Source of the DNA: a candidate division WOR-1 bacterium RIFOXYB2_FULL_42_35
Lineage (GTDB): Bacteria; Margulisbacteria; WOR-1; O2-12-FULL-45-9
Direction: 5' to 3'
DNA length: 64,000 nt
NCBI GenBank assembly: GCA_001771545.1
Contig: MEUC01000019.1
Span: forward strand, 1-64,000
The position numbers and the translations under genes are program-made. The notes beneath the pieces are model-generated. The model saw nothing but the letters and a program-made list of their open reading frames with translations. It did not search any database and was not told the origin of the DNA. Shown here in pieces: positions 36,167 through 44,632 of this stretch (the stretch's first letter is position 1; every line of letters starts with the position of its first letter).

Positions 36167-36583
36167 TTAACGAAGCAGAAAATTAGCATAAAAAATATAA
36201 ATCCCCACAACTATTAGGGCTACTCCGATAATCTTGCGCACACTCATCACAGATTCGTGAGTGGAGAACAAAACCGTGTTAGCTATCTTGGAAAGCCAAG
36301 CTAACCACTTGGGCAAAAACAAAAAAAGCAAACCAAAGATCAAACAAATAAGCCAAGTTGTTGTCAAATAGCTATCGGGGTATTGTAGTGCTACATACAT
36401 TATCCAAGCACCAATAAGCAGTAACAAACAGCCAATCCAAGGCTTAATTGGATCAAGTTTTTCATCTACAGAAATAATTATTTTACCAAAAAACTTGTCT
36501 AGACTGCCAACAACATTAGGACTCAAAACAAGAAAAAGACCAAAAAATAGACTGACCAATCCGGCAATAATTATATAAGACAA
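36167..36583 (-). CDS. Small four-helix membrane protein of unknown function
   Basis: 138 residues with about four hydrophobic helices (residues 3-22, 48-66, 75-92 and 117-135) separated by charged loops. The two halves look alike (GLFLVLSPNVVGSLDKFFGKII versus GLLFLFLPKWLAWLSKIANTVLF), suggesting an internal duplication. It has a good AAGGAGGTGA ribosome site about 14 bases before the start. It lies between pilC and the pilin gene, so a role in pilus assembly or in the local envelope is possible; no family is recognised. Confidence 0.7.
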   Translation of the reverse strand: MSYIIIAGLVSLFFGLFLVLSPNVVGSLDKFFGKIIISVDEKLDPIKPWIGCLLLLIGAWIMYVALQYPDSYLTTTWLICLIFGLLFLFLPKWLAWLSKIANTVLFSTHESVMSVRKIIGVALIVVGIYIFYANFLLR

Positions 36584-36610
36584 ATAATCTCACCTCCTTT
36601 ATGAAAAAAA

Positions 36611-37828
36611 CTAATGAGCCTGGTAAACGCTAATTAAATCCCACATCGGCATAAAGATTGCCAGGGCAAACACCAGCATGATGCCGGCTAAACCGAAAAT
36701 CAAAATCGGTTCTAGCAGTGGCGTAATATTGGCAATGGTGTAATCAGCTTCACGCTCAAAATAGCCAGCTACCTTACCCAACATGGTTTCCAGTGTACCT
36801 GACTTTTCTCCAATTGTTACCATCGAAATAGCAATTGGGGGAAAGATTTTACATTCCTTCATAGGTTGGCTCAAGCTCTTGCCCTGAGAAACTTTTTCCC
36901 GCATATCCATAATCGTGTTAGAAATCAAAGTGTTTTCCACTGTGGCCGCAGAAATACTTAAGGCATCTAAGATAGGAATGCCGCTGCGCAACATAGACGA
37001 GAGCATAATAGCAAAACGGGAAATATATATTTTGGTAAACAACTGGCCGAAAATTGGCGTCTTCAAAACGAAGGAATCATATATCAATCTGCCTTTCGGG
37101 TTACTTATGAATCGCTTAAAACCAAAGACCGTGAGAACAATACTAGCCAACAACCAATAGCCATAATGACTGACAAAATAATTAATCCAGATCAATATTC
37201 TGGTAGGTAGAGGCAGCTGCACATTAAAGCCAGAAAAGAGCTCCGCAAAACGCGGAATAACAAAGGTCACTAAAATAGAAAAAGCAATTGCTAAAGTGGC
37301 CACAATAATGATGGGATAACGAGTCGCTGCCTTGATTTTGTTTTTAGTATCAAGGTCTTTTTCCAATAGATTGGAAACACGGTCTAAAACTTCCTCCAAA
37401 ATTCCCGCCCGCTCCCCTGCCCTGACCATCTGAACAACCATATCAGGAATGATATTAGGATGTTTTTCCAGAGCATTGGAAAAACTCTGGCCTTCTTCAA
37501 TATCTTTTTTTACATTACCTACTACCTCTTGAAACTTGAGACTTTTTATCTGCTCATGCATTGCCGCCAAACCATCCACCAAAGGAACCCCGGCTCCTAA
37601 AACCGAAGAAAGTTGTCTGGTAAAAACAATTAACTCCTGGGGTTTTACTTTTGACCTGCTGGCAAACCAGCCCTCAACAGTTTGCTGTGGGGCATCAACA
37701 GTAATTGAAACAGGGGTAAAACCTTGCGCAGCCAGGCGGCGTGCTAGCGATTTTTCATTCTCCGCCTCAACGGTCGCCGTAGTCATATTACCCTGTTTAT
37801 CACGGGCTTTATAAGTAAAATTAGTCAA
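36611..37828 (-). CDS. pilC: Type IV pilus / type II secretion inner-membrane platform protein
   Basis: 405 residues, the usual PilC/GspF length. A short N-terminal domain (YKARDKQGNMTTATVEAENEKSLARRLAAQGF) is followed by two GspF repeats, each ending in a long hydrophobic helix. Typical motifs are FTRQLSSVLGAGVPLVDGL, MVRAGERAGILEEVLDRV and MVTIGEKSGTLETMLGKVAGYFE. It anchors the PilB motor and pilin assembly in the inner membrane. It overlaps pilB by 8 bases. Confidence 0.95.
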   Translation of the reverse strand: MTNFTYKARDKQGNMTTATVEAENEKSLARRLAAQGFTPVSITVDAPQQTVEGWFASRSKVKPQELIVFTRQLSSVLGAGVPLVDGLAAMHEQIKSLKFQEVVGNVKKDIEEGQSFSNALEKHPNIIPDMVVQMVRAGERAGILEEVLDRVSNLLEKDLDTKNKIKAATRYPIIIVATLAIAFSILVTFVIPRFAELFSGFNVQLPLPTRILIWINYFVSHYGYWLLASIVLTVFGFKRFISNPKGRLIYDSFVLKTPIFGQLFTKIYISRFAIMLSSMLRSGIPILDALSISAATVENTLISNTIMDMREKVSQGKSLSQPMKECKIFPPIAISMVTIGEKSGTLETMLGKVAGYFEREADYTIANITPLLEPILIFGLAGIMLVFALAIFMPMWDLISVYQAH

Positions 37829-39494
37829 GTTGTGTCACCCTCAGGACTTCTTCTACTGTAGTTTGACCCTTTAAAACCTTCTCGATCCCATCCTCTCTCA
37901 TCACCTTCATACCGGCAGCAATGGCAGCTTTTTTAACTTCTGAAGTTGGCGCTTTTTTCATCACTAAGGCACGAATATTATCATCCAAAACTAAAATTTC
38001 ATAGATGCTGATCCTGCCGCGGTAACCGGTATTTTTACATGATTTACAACCCTTACCCCGATAAAATTGATACCCTTTCCCTTCCCCTAAGGCAAACTTA
38101 TCCAACAGTTCCTTTGGGGGTTCATAGGAAATCTTACAATGAGGACAAATAGTTCTGACTAAGCGTTGGGCAATTGTTGCCGCCACCGAAGAGGTCACTA
38201 AAAATGTTTCCACTCCCATATCTACCAAGCGATTCAAGGCCCCGGCAGCATCATTGGTATGTAAAGTAGAAAAAACCAGATGCCCGGTTAAGGCTGCTTG
38301 AATTGCCACCTTGGCAGTTTCAGAATCACGAATTTCTCCGACCAGAATCACATCCGGATCTTGACGCAACATGGAACGCAGCGCCCCGGCAAATTCCATC
38401 CCAGCCTTGACATTAACCTGGGCTTGTCGCACCCCATAAAGCTCATATTCGACAGGATCCTCAATAGTCATAATATTTTTTTCTGCGTCCACAATACGAT
38501 TTAAAGTAGCGTACAAAGTGGTAGTTTTTCCCGAACCGGTTGGCCCTGTCACCAAGACAATCCCGTAGGGCCGTTTTATCAATTCTGCAAAGATCTGTAA
38601 ATTTTTCTCACCAAAGCCTAGATCTTCAAGACCGATTTGAACACTGCTCTTATCAAGCAACCTCATAACAATAGCTTCCCCATAAATAGTGGGATAAGAA
38701 GAAACACGCATATCTACCCCTTTGCCAGCCGTTTTTAATTCAAACCTACCATCTTGAGGAACCCTGGACTCGGCGATATCCATACTCGACATAACTTTAA
38801 TTCTGGTAATGATGGCTGAATGCAAATAAATCGGAGCGCTGGAAACATCATGCATTATCCCGTCTACCCGATAACGAATACGCACTTCCTTAGTAGTAGG
38901 CTCTATATGGATATCTGAGGCCTTTTCGGAAACAGCCCTCAGGATCAGAAGATTAACTAATTTTGTAATTGGAGCCTCATCCCCAACCGACTCCTTAACT
39001 CTTAGGCGAGAAGTACTTTCCTCTGGACCAATATTCTTGACCAGATCCGCTACAGTACCAGCCATGCCGTAATATTGATTGATGGCCTGCTCAATATCAC
39101 GCAGAGAAGCCACCATTGGCTCAACATCACATTTAGTTTTGGCTCGCACTTCGTCCAGAGCCATAATATCAAAAGGATCGACCATGGCAATGGTAAGCAC
39201 GTCCCCAACTTTAAAGAGCGGAATAACTTTGTATTTATCAGCAACAACGTGCGGCAACAACTTAACAATTTTCTGGTCTACTAGATAACTGGAAAGATCA
39301 ACTCGGGGAATATCCATTTCCTTTTCCAAAAAAGAGATCAGGGAATTCTCATCAACCAAGTTTTTCTCTAAAATACTCTTGATTAAGCTTTTACCTGCTT
39401 TTCTCCCCTCTTGGGCAGCCAGTTTGACCTGATCCTCACTCAAAAGTTTACTCTTAACTAAACTGTCCTGCAGGGACTTCCCACGATCTACCAT
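37821..39494 (-). CDS. pilB: Type IV pilus assembly ATPase
   Basis: 557 residues from ATG 39494, preceded by GGAGG and one base after the upstream stop. The N-terminal MshEN-type domain (1-150) often binds c-di-GMP. The ATPase core has Walker A GPTGSGKTTTLYATL at about 316, Asp/His boxes and a Walker B-like ILVGEIRDSETA. A zinc-type tetracysteine motif (CPHC...CKSC) lies near the C-terminus. It powers pilus extension. No pilT is present in the window, so retraction would depend on a gene elsewhere. Without pilM-Q or a secretin here, T4P and T2SS cannot be separated. Confidence 0.94.
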   Translation of the reverse strand: MVDRGKSLQDSLVKSKLLSEDQVKLAAQEGRKAGKSLIKSILEKNLVDENSLISFLEKEMDIPRVDLSSYLVDQKIVKLLPHVVADKYKVIPLFKVGDVLTIAMVDPFDIMALDEVRAKTKCDVEPMVASLRDIEQAINQYYGMAGTVADLVKNIGPEESTSRLRVKESVGDEAPITKLVNLLILRAVSEKASDIHIEPTTKEVRIRYRVDGIMHDVSSAPIYLHSAIITRIKVMSSMDIAESRVPQDGRFELKTAGKGVDMRVSSYPTIYGEAIVMRLLDKSSVQIGLEDLGFGEKNLQIFAELIKRPYGIVLVTGPTGSGKTTTLYATLNRIVDAEKNIMTIEDPVEYELYGVRQAQVNVKAGMEFAGALRSMLRQDPDVILVGEIRDSETAKVAIQAALTGHLVFSTLHTNDAAGALNRLVDMGVETFLVTSSVAATIAQRLVRTICPHCKISYEPPKELLDKFALGEGKGYQFYRGKGCKSCKNTGYRGRISIYEILVLDDNIRALVMKKAPTSEVKKAAIAAGMKVMREDGIEKVLKGQTTVEEVLRVTQLD

Positions 39495-39495
39495 G

Positions 39496-39894
39496 TTATA
39501 CCTCCACTGGCTCAACTTCTTTATTCAAAAGTTCGGCAATTTTATTGAGCAGATCAGCCGGATCATACGGCTTGGTCAGATAAGCATCTACCCCCATATT
39601 AAGACCAGTCTGAACTTCTGCTTCGCTATCTTTAGCTGTTTGCATAATAATCGGAATATGTTCAAACCTAGTATCAAATTTGAGCATGCGGGCTACCTTA
39701 TAGCCGCTTAATTTGGGCATAGTAACATCTAGAATAATTAAATTGGGGGTTTCATTGCGAGCTCTTTGTAACCCTTCTTGACCATCACTGGCTGTAATAA
39801 CATTGTAACCCTCATCTTTAAGCACAGTGGTCAAAAGGGAACGCATACCCGGATCATCATCGACTAATAATATTTTAACCTGATTTTTATCCAT
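39496..39894 (-). CDS. Single-domain CheY-like response regulator
   Basis: 132 residues from ATG 39894; only a receiver domain. Acidic pocket D12-D13(-D14), phospho-acceptor D56 in LIILDVTMPKLSG, and the conserved Lys K108 in YLTKPYDP are present. There is no output domain, so it probably acts by protein contact, like PilG/PilH or CheY. It is the first gene of the transcript followed by pilB, with one base between the stop and the pilB ATG, so control of pilus activity is likely. No histidine kinase is adjacent. Confidence 0.92.
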   Translation of the reverse strand: MDKNQVKILLVDDDPGMRSLLTTVLKDEGYNVITASDGQEGLQRARNETPNLIILDVTMPKLSGYKVARMLKFDTRFEHIPIIMQTAKDSEAEVQTGLNMGVDAYLTKPYDPADLLNKIAELLNKEVEPVEV

Positions 39895-39907
39895 TATTAA
39901 CAAGGAA

Positions 39908-39929
39908 ATTATAACATATCTGTTATAAT
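39908..39929. promoter_or_regulatory. Symmetrical divergent promoter
   Basis: ATTATAACA-tatc-TGTTATAAT is a perfect 9-base inverted repeat. Read rightward it is an extended -10 (TGTTATAAT, 39921-39929) 11 bases before hflX. Read leftward it is the same element (39916-39908) 13 bases before the response-regulator ATG. Confidence 0.65.
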
Positions 39930-39940
39930 AGTGTTAAGCC

Positions 39941-41047
39941 ATGTTAGAGAAGACGGAAAACACCATTATTGTCGGACTGGAAACAGGAGCCGAGCCACAA
40001 TTAATCCCCCTAGAAGAATCCTTAGCCGAACTAGCAAGATTGACCCACACTGCCGGAGCCAAGGTTGTCGGCACTCTTTCTCAAAAAAGACCGATGCCTG
40101 ACCAAAGATATTATATTGGCCAAGGCAAACTGTTAGAGCTGCAAACCCTAGTTAAAAGCACTGAAGCAGATATGGTTGTTTTTGATATTTCTCTCTCCTC
40201 ATCCCAACAAAGAAACTTAGAAGAGTTTCTAGGGTTAAAGGTGATTGACCGCACCGAACTAATCCTGGATATTTTCGCTCTCCACGCTAAAAGCCGCGAA
40301 GGAAAACTTCAGGTTGAATTAGCCCAGGACAGTTTTCTGCTCAGCCGTCTTAGTGGTCACGGTGTTTCTATGTCCAGATTAGGCGGCGGGATTGGAACAC
40401 GTGGGCCTGGAGAAACAAAACTTGAATACGATCGCCGTAATATCCGCAAAAGAATCTCTGAACTAAAAAAAGAAATCAAACAGTTGGCCAGAGAGAGAAC
40501 CGTCAGAAGGGAAAAAAGAAAAACCAGCCATTTTCCTTTAGTTGCTTTAGTTGGCTACACTAATTCCGGCAAATCAACACTGCTCAATTCCCTTTCCAAC
40601 GCAGGAGTACTTGCTCAGGATAAACTTTTTGCCACCCTGGATCCCACGGTTCGACGGATATATCTGCCATCAAAACAAACAATTCTTCTCACAGATACTG
40701 TTGGATTTATTCAAAAACTCCCCCACCAACTAGTCGCAGCTTTCGCTGCCACACTTGAGGAAGTCACAGAGGCTGATCTCTTGCTACATATTGTTGACTC
40801 TTCCAACCCCTACTTCGAAGACCAAATCAATGCCGTTTATACGGTTCTGGAAGAATTAAACTGTGTCACTAAACCAATAATTACTGTTTTTAATAAAGTT
40901 GACCGGTTGGATGAAAAAATCGAGCCTTTATTGATCGAAAAATATCAGCCGGCAATCTCTATTTCAGCACTGCACAAACAAGGCTTAGAAGAGTTGCAAG
41001 CAGAAATTACTAGAGTTTTCTCCCGACAGCGGCGGCAACCAGCTTAA
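39941..41047 (+). CDS. hflX: GTPase HflX
   Basis: 368 residues. It binds 50S subunits and splits stalled ribosomes in other bacteria. The N-terminal HflX domain (residues about 20-190) includes [10 protein letters not shown] and the glycine-rich [15 protein letters not shown] motif. The G domain has G1 GYTNSGKS (about 205-212), G3 DTVGF and G4 NKVD. It is transcribed from the divergent promoter, with no Shine-Dalgarno. Its last 38 bases overlap the convergent aroF 3' end. Confidence 0.95.
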   Translation: MLEKTENTIIVGLETGAEPQLIPLEESLAELARLTHTAGAKVVGTLSQKRPMPDQRYYIGQGKLLELQTLVKSTEADMVVFDISLSSSQQRNLEEFLGLKVIDRTELILDIFALHAKSREGKLQVELAQDSFLLSRLSGHGVSMSRLGGGIGTRGPGETKLEYDRRNIRKRISELKKEIKQLARERTVRREKRKTSHFPLVALVGYTNSGKSTLLNSLSNAGVLAQDKLFATLDPTVRRIYLPSKQTILLTDTVGFIQKLPHQLVAAFAATLEEVTEADLLLHIVDSSNPYFEDQINAVYTVLEELNCVTKPIITVFNKVDRLDEKIEPLLIEKYQPAISISALHKQGLEELQAEITRVFSRQRRQPA

Positions 41048-42029
41048 GCTCTCTCATCAAAGTGGCAAAGTTTTCCGGCTTCAAACTCTGGCCTCCATCA
41101 CTCATAGCCTCGGCAGGTTGTTGATGAACCTCAATCATTAAACCGTCTGCACCGGCTGCAATAGCCGCCTTAGCCATCGCGGGAACTAGCTTCCAGTCCC
41201 CTGTCCCATGACTGGGATCAACAATAATTGGTAGATGGGTTAAACCTTTAATTACCGGCACAGCATTGAGATCCAAAGTATTTCTGGTAGCTGTTTCAAA
41301 AGTTCTGATCCCGCGCTCACAAAGGACAATATTGCTATTACCTTCAGAAGCAATATATTCGGCTGACATTAAAAACTCTTTTATGGTTGAGCCTGAGCCC
41401 CGTTTAAGCAAAATCGGTTTTCTGGTTTTCCCCACTTCTTTCAATAAATTAAAATTCTGCATATTGCGAGCCCCAATTTGCAGCATATCCGCATATTTAG
41501 CCACGACTTTTACTTCCCTTGTATCCATAACTTCTGTCACAATCAGCAGACCAGTTTTTTGTCTTGCCGCCGCCAGGTACTTTAAACCGGTCTCGCCTAA
41601 GCCTTGAAAAGCATACGGCGAGGTTCTGGGTTTAAAGGCCCCACCACGCAGCATTTTTGCCCCAGACTTTTTCACTACCTCGGCAACCTTAAGAAGCTCT
41701 GCTTCCCCTTCAACTGAGCAAGGCCCTGCCATAACACAGAGAGGTTGACTAGCACCAATTTTGACCTTGTCGCTTATCGTAACAACAGTATCTTTTTTGT
41801 AGATCTCTCGACTAACCAGTTTGTAGGGCTTACTTATAGGAACAATTTCAGAAACACCCGGAAGGACTTCAATAGTTTCCAGTTGAATAGCGCTCTTATC
41901 TCCGATTGCTCCAATAACGGTGCGCTCAACCCCGGCAGAAAGATGAACACCAAAACCATGCTTCTTCAGCTTATCGACAACACGATTAATTTGTTCCTGA
42001 TTGGCATCTGTACGCATTATAATAATCAT
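41010..42029 (-). CDS. aroF: 3-deoxy-7-phosphoheptulonate synthase (DAHP synthase)
   Basis: 339 residues, like the Thermotoga/Bacillus type Ibeta enzyme. An N-terminal ferredoxin-like regulatory domain (1-70) precedes the barrel, which contains [45 protein letters not shown] and [10 protein letters not shown], the PEP and metal-binding segments. It condenses PEP and erythrose-4-phosphate at the entry of the shikimate pathway. The N-terminal domain suggests feedback control by aromatic products. It is co-oriented with, and 4 bases after, the chorismate mutase gene. Confidence 0.95.
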   Translation of the reverse strand: MIIIMRTDANQEQINRVVDKLKKHGFGVHLSAGVERTVIGAIGDKSAIQLETIEVLPGVSEIVPISKPYKLVSREIYKKDTVVTISDKVKIGASQPLCVMAGPCSVEGEAELLKVAEVVKKSGAKMLRGGAFKPRTSPYAFQGLGETGLKYLAAARQKTGLLIVTEVMDTREVKVVAKYADMLQIGARNMQNFNLLKEVGKTRKPILLKRGSGSTIKEFLMSAEYIASEGNSNIVLCERGIRTFETATRNTLDLNAVPVIKGLTHLPIIVDPSHGTGDWKLVPAMAKAAIAAGADGLMIEVHQQPAEAMSDGGQSLKPENFATLMRELKLVAAAVGRKL

Positions 42030-42033
42030 AGTT

Positions 42034-42384
42034 TTATCTCCTCAGGTTAACAGCTTCTTTTAAGTAGACATTGACAACTTCAGACTGTTTTTTATTAGTA
42101 TTAACATGCAAAAGCACCCTGATACATTTTTGCAAACTGCCAGGCACATCAATTTCACGAGCACAAAGCAGGGCAGTATCTTCCCAGCCTAATTTACGGG
42201 CAGCTTGAGCTGGAAATTCGGCATTTAAATCTGCGGTAGTGGTAAAAACTACTGAGGCAATATCGGCAATCTCAATATTATTCTTCTCGATGATTTCAGC
42301 TAACAGCTCTTGGGTCGCAGCCAAAATTTCCTCTTTAGTATTATTGGCAACCGTAGTTGCACCGCGAACACCACGTGTAAACAT
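42034..42384 (-). CDS. aroH: Chorismate mutase (AroH type)
   Basis: 116 residues, the trimeric AroH fold. It converts chorismate to prephenate for Phe/Tyr synthesis. Residues matching B. subtilis Arg7, Glu78 and Arg90 are R7 (RGVRGAT), E77 (CAREIDVPG) and R89 (CIRVLLHVN). It sits directly before aroF, so the first pathway step and the branch enzyme share one transcript. It follows birA by 10 bases. Confidence 0.95.
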   Translation of the reverse strand: MFTRGVRGATTVANNTKEEILAATQELLAEIIEKNNIEIADIASVVFTTTADLNAEFPAQAARKLGWEDTALLCAREIDVPGSLQKCIRVLLHVNTNKKQSEVVNVYLKEAVNLRR

Positions 42385-42394
42385 GTTAAGAATG

Positions 42395-42946
42395 TTAGCA
42401 AAGTTTATTTAAATAAGCAAGATACTCGACTTCAAGATCAAGCAGTAAGATTTCAATAACTTTAGTTAAATCATAATCCTGACCGGTTACTATTTTTAAA
42501 GAAGTCGCCTTTTCTTTAAGTTCTTGGGGGAAATTATTCTGTTGTTGATTAACATTAAGACCAATTCCTATTACAACTTCCCCAGAAGCCACTCTTTCAA
42601 CTAAAATGCCGCAGATCTTTTTGCCGTTAAGCAAAACGTCATTGGGAACTTTGATCTCCGCTTTTAGTCCAGCCACCTTATCAATAGTTGCAACAACAGC
42701 CCTGGCCCCAATTAAAGTTATTGAGCCGAGATCATTGGGATTTTTAAAAGGCTTGACAATAACTGACAGATATATTCCCAGGCCACCAGCAGAAAACCAA
42801 CTACTCCCAGGCTTGCCCCTACCCTGACTCTGGGTTTTAGCAATAATAACCGTCCCCTCAAGAAGGCCTGTTTTAATCAAGCGCTTGGATTCATCATTAG
42901 TAGAGTCGATCTGATCGTAGTAAATTATCTTTTTGCCGATTATCAT
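42395..42946 (-). CDS. birA: Short biotin--protein ligase
   Basis: 183 residues, the catalytic core only. It attaches biotin to carboxyl-carrier proteins through biotinyl-AMP. Motifs: DSTNDE near residue 14, GRGKPGSSW (usually GRGRxGRxW), [19 protein letters not shown] (usually KWPND) and IGIGLNVN. It lacks the N-terminal helix-turn-helix of repressor-type BirA and most of the C-terminal SH3-like domain. The Trp of WPND is Val and the GRG loop is unusual, but the overall site looks intact. Operon with aroH-aroF. Confidence 0.85.
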   Translation of the reverse strand: MIIGKKIIYYDQIDSTNDESKRLIKTGLLEGTVIIAKTQSQGRGKPGSSWFSAGGLGIYLSVIVKPFKNPNDLGSITLIGARAVVATIDKVAGLKAEIKVPNDVLLNGKKICGILVERVASGEVVIGIGLNVNQQQNNFPQELKEKATSLKIVTGQDYDLTKVIEILLLDLEVEYLAYLNKLC

Positions 42947-42960
42947 CTTATTGTCCCACT

Positions 42961-43070
42961 AATTAACAATTAAATAATTAACAATAAGAAATAAGTAAAT
43001 GATTAAATATAATACATCGCCGAAGGCGATCCCATGTTGTTAATTTGGAAATTGTTAATTTTTAATTTGG
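42961..43070. repeat. Intergenic inverted mini-repeat with a small hairpin
   Basis: AT-rich units (ttaacaattaaataattaacaa) and their inverted counterparts (gttaatttggaaattgttaa) flank a perfect hairpin ATCGCC-GAA-GGCGAT (43017-43031). It separates the SLH protein gene from birA and may act as a weak terminator. Otherwise the gap holds nothing recognised. Confidence 0.5.
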
Positions 43071-43074
43071 TTGC

Positions 43075-44559
43075 CTAGAATTTATACAAAAGCCCCACGG
43101 CCGCCATATCAGTGGTATCGCCGGTCGATCTATCCTGATCAATACGATATAGGGCATCAAGGCTAGCACTGGGTGCTACAGCATAAGAAACTCCACCCTG
43201 AGCCGTTAACCGGCCAACAGTAGTATCATAGCGGTAATCGGGATTAAGCCTGATTTGGCCTTTACCAATCAGTTTAATATCTTCGGTGACTTGTTGGGTA
43301 ACATCGCCACCAAAATTGACTGTGCCATTTTGCAACGGTCGATCAAAAACATCCAGTCCGGCAAAATCGAACTCTGCAGCAGCAAAAGTCGCATTGATAT
43401 AATCTTGGCCCACCTTAAAAAACTTAATATTAGCCACGGTACCAGTATCAAAAACATCCTTAAGAGCCAAAGAGCCACCAAACATTAGCGTCGTTAGACC
43501 TGTCCCTGCCATCCCAAACTTTCCAGAAGCCTCGATCTTGTTTCCCAACGGAGCCGATAAAGCAATTGCCCCTCGTATGTCTCTGGTTTTATCACTAAAG
43601 ATACCGGCAGAAACATAGTCCCCTGCTGTTTCCACTTTCAAAGTATTAACTAGGGGAACATTGTTAAATTGATAACCAACAGACCCAGTAAACCTAGTTA
43701 CATCAAATAAATTATTGGCATCTCTGCCCATTACAATGTAACTACCAGCCACATCAGCGCCCCAAAGTTTAGTTTCGGCCATAACCCCCGTATCGGGCCG
43801 ACTATAAACCACCCCGACTAAACTGGGGAAAACCCCACCGTAAGAAGAAGTTTGCCGAACAGCACCAGGCCCATAACTAACTGTTAGGTCAACAGGATTT
43901 TCCAAGCCAAAAATAGACATATCCAAACCAACTACGGAAGTAACATCAATCAGTTGTTTAGCTAAATCAGGAGAGGCTGAATTTTCAAAACCATAATCCA
44001 TGGTATCAAGGTTTACAACAACCTTGGCAGTTGGGCTAAATCTGCGAGTTGTGGTCAGAATCAAACGGTAACCGGCCAAACCTCCACGTACTGCCCCACC
44101 AGTTGCCAGAAGATTGCCTACTGCCATGGAAGATTTGAGTGAGCCAGAAACTTCAAACTTTTCTTTCTCTGCTTGCTCAAGGGCTACAATCTTAGTCTTA
44201 AGGTCAACAACATCGGCCTGCAGATCACCGCCTAAAACATTTTTTAACTTTGAGAGCATGACCGCTATTTCATAACGGTTGACATTTTCAGTGCCGCGAA
44301 AAGTTCCATCAGGAAAGCCATTAATAACCCCAAGCTTGACCATGTCATAAACTTCATTTGCTGCCCACATATCATCATCCATATCTTTAAACTCGACATC
44401 GGCTCCCGACGTTAAGCTCAAAATCCCAAAACTAAAAATCAAAATAAATCCCAAGATCAAAATTCCAAATCCAAAACATTTTGATCTTTGATCCTTATCT
44501 GTTGAACTTATTTTGATCTTTTTCCTTTGATCATTGCTCTTTGATTTATTTTTGTTCAC
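43075..44559 (-). CDS. SLH-domain outer-membrane beta-barrel protein
   Basis: 494 residues from GTG 44559. Order: a charged repeat-derived N-terminus, a signal-type helix (residues about 30-50), one SLH domain (KDMDDDMWAANEVYDMVKLGVINGFPDGTFRG, about 55-115), a short coiled coil (VVDLKTKIVALEQAEKEK), and a long alternating-strand region ending in LLYKF. The C-terminal Phe is typical of outer-membrane barrels. This layout resembles cyanobacterial and other diderm SLH porins, in which SLH binds peptidoglycan or its secondary polymers. Probable porin or envelope tether. It has its own promoter. Confidence 0.8.
   Translation of the reverse strand: MNKNKSKSNDQRKKIKISSTDKDQRSKCFGFGILILGFILIFSFGILSLTSGADVEFKDMDDDMWAANEVYDMVKLGVINGFPDGTFRGTENVNRYEIAVMLSKLKNVLGGDLQADVVDLKTKIVALEQAEKEKFEVSGSLKSSMAVGNLLATGGAVRGGLAGYRLILTTTRRFSPTAKVVVNLDTMDYGFENSASPDLAKQLIDVTSVVGLDMSIFGLENPVDLTVSYGPGAVRQTSSYGGVFPSLVGVVYSRPDTGVMAETKLWGADVAGSYIVMGRDANNLFDVTRFTGSVGYQFNNVPLVNTLKVETAGDYVSAGIFSDKTRDIRGAIALSAPLGNKIEASGKFGMAGTGLTTLMFGGSLALKDVFDTGTVANIKFFKVGQDYINATFAAAEFDFAGLDVFDRPLQNGTVNFGGDVTQQVTEDIKLIGKGQIRLNPDYRYDTTVGRLTAQGGVSYAVAPSASLDALYRIDQDRSTGDTTDMAAVGLLYKF
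44433..44556. repeat. TTTGATCTTT/AAATCCCAA mini-repeats forming the SLH protein's N-terminus
   Basis: Short near-repeats (ttttgatctttgatcc, ttttgatctttttcctttgatc, aaatcccaagatcaaaattcc) make up almost all codons 2-42. They encode the Lys/Ser/Asp-rich n-region and the hydrophobic core FGFGILILGFILIFSFGIL. The same repeat family is found inside other genes of this window. Confidence 0.65.
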
Positions 44560-44598
44560 TACTCAATACTCCCTTGCTGTCTAATTTTCAGTATAGTA

Positions 44599-44626
44599 AT
44601 AATACTATCATATTGTTACTTGTCAA
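44599..44626 (-). promoter_or_regulatory. Promoter of the SLH barrel gene at 43075-44559
   Basis: TTGACA (44626-44621) and TATTAT (44604-44599) on the minus strand, 16 bases apart. It lies directly after the stop of the upstream SLH gene and gives a leader of about 30 bases with AAGGGAG before the GTG start. Confidence 0.6.
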
Positions 44627-44632
44627 GGTTAA

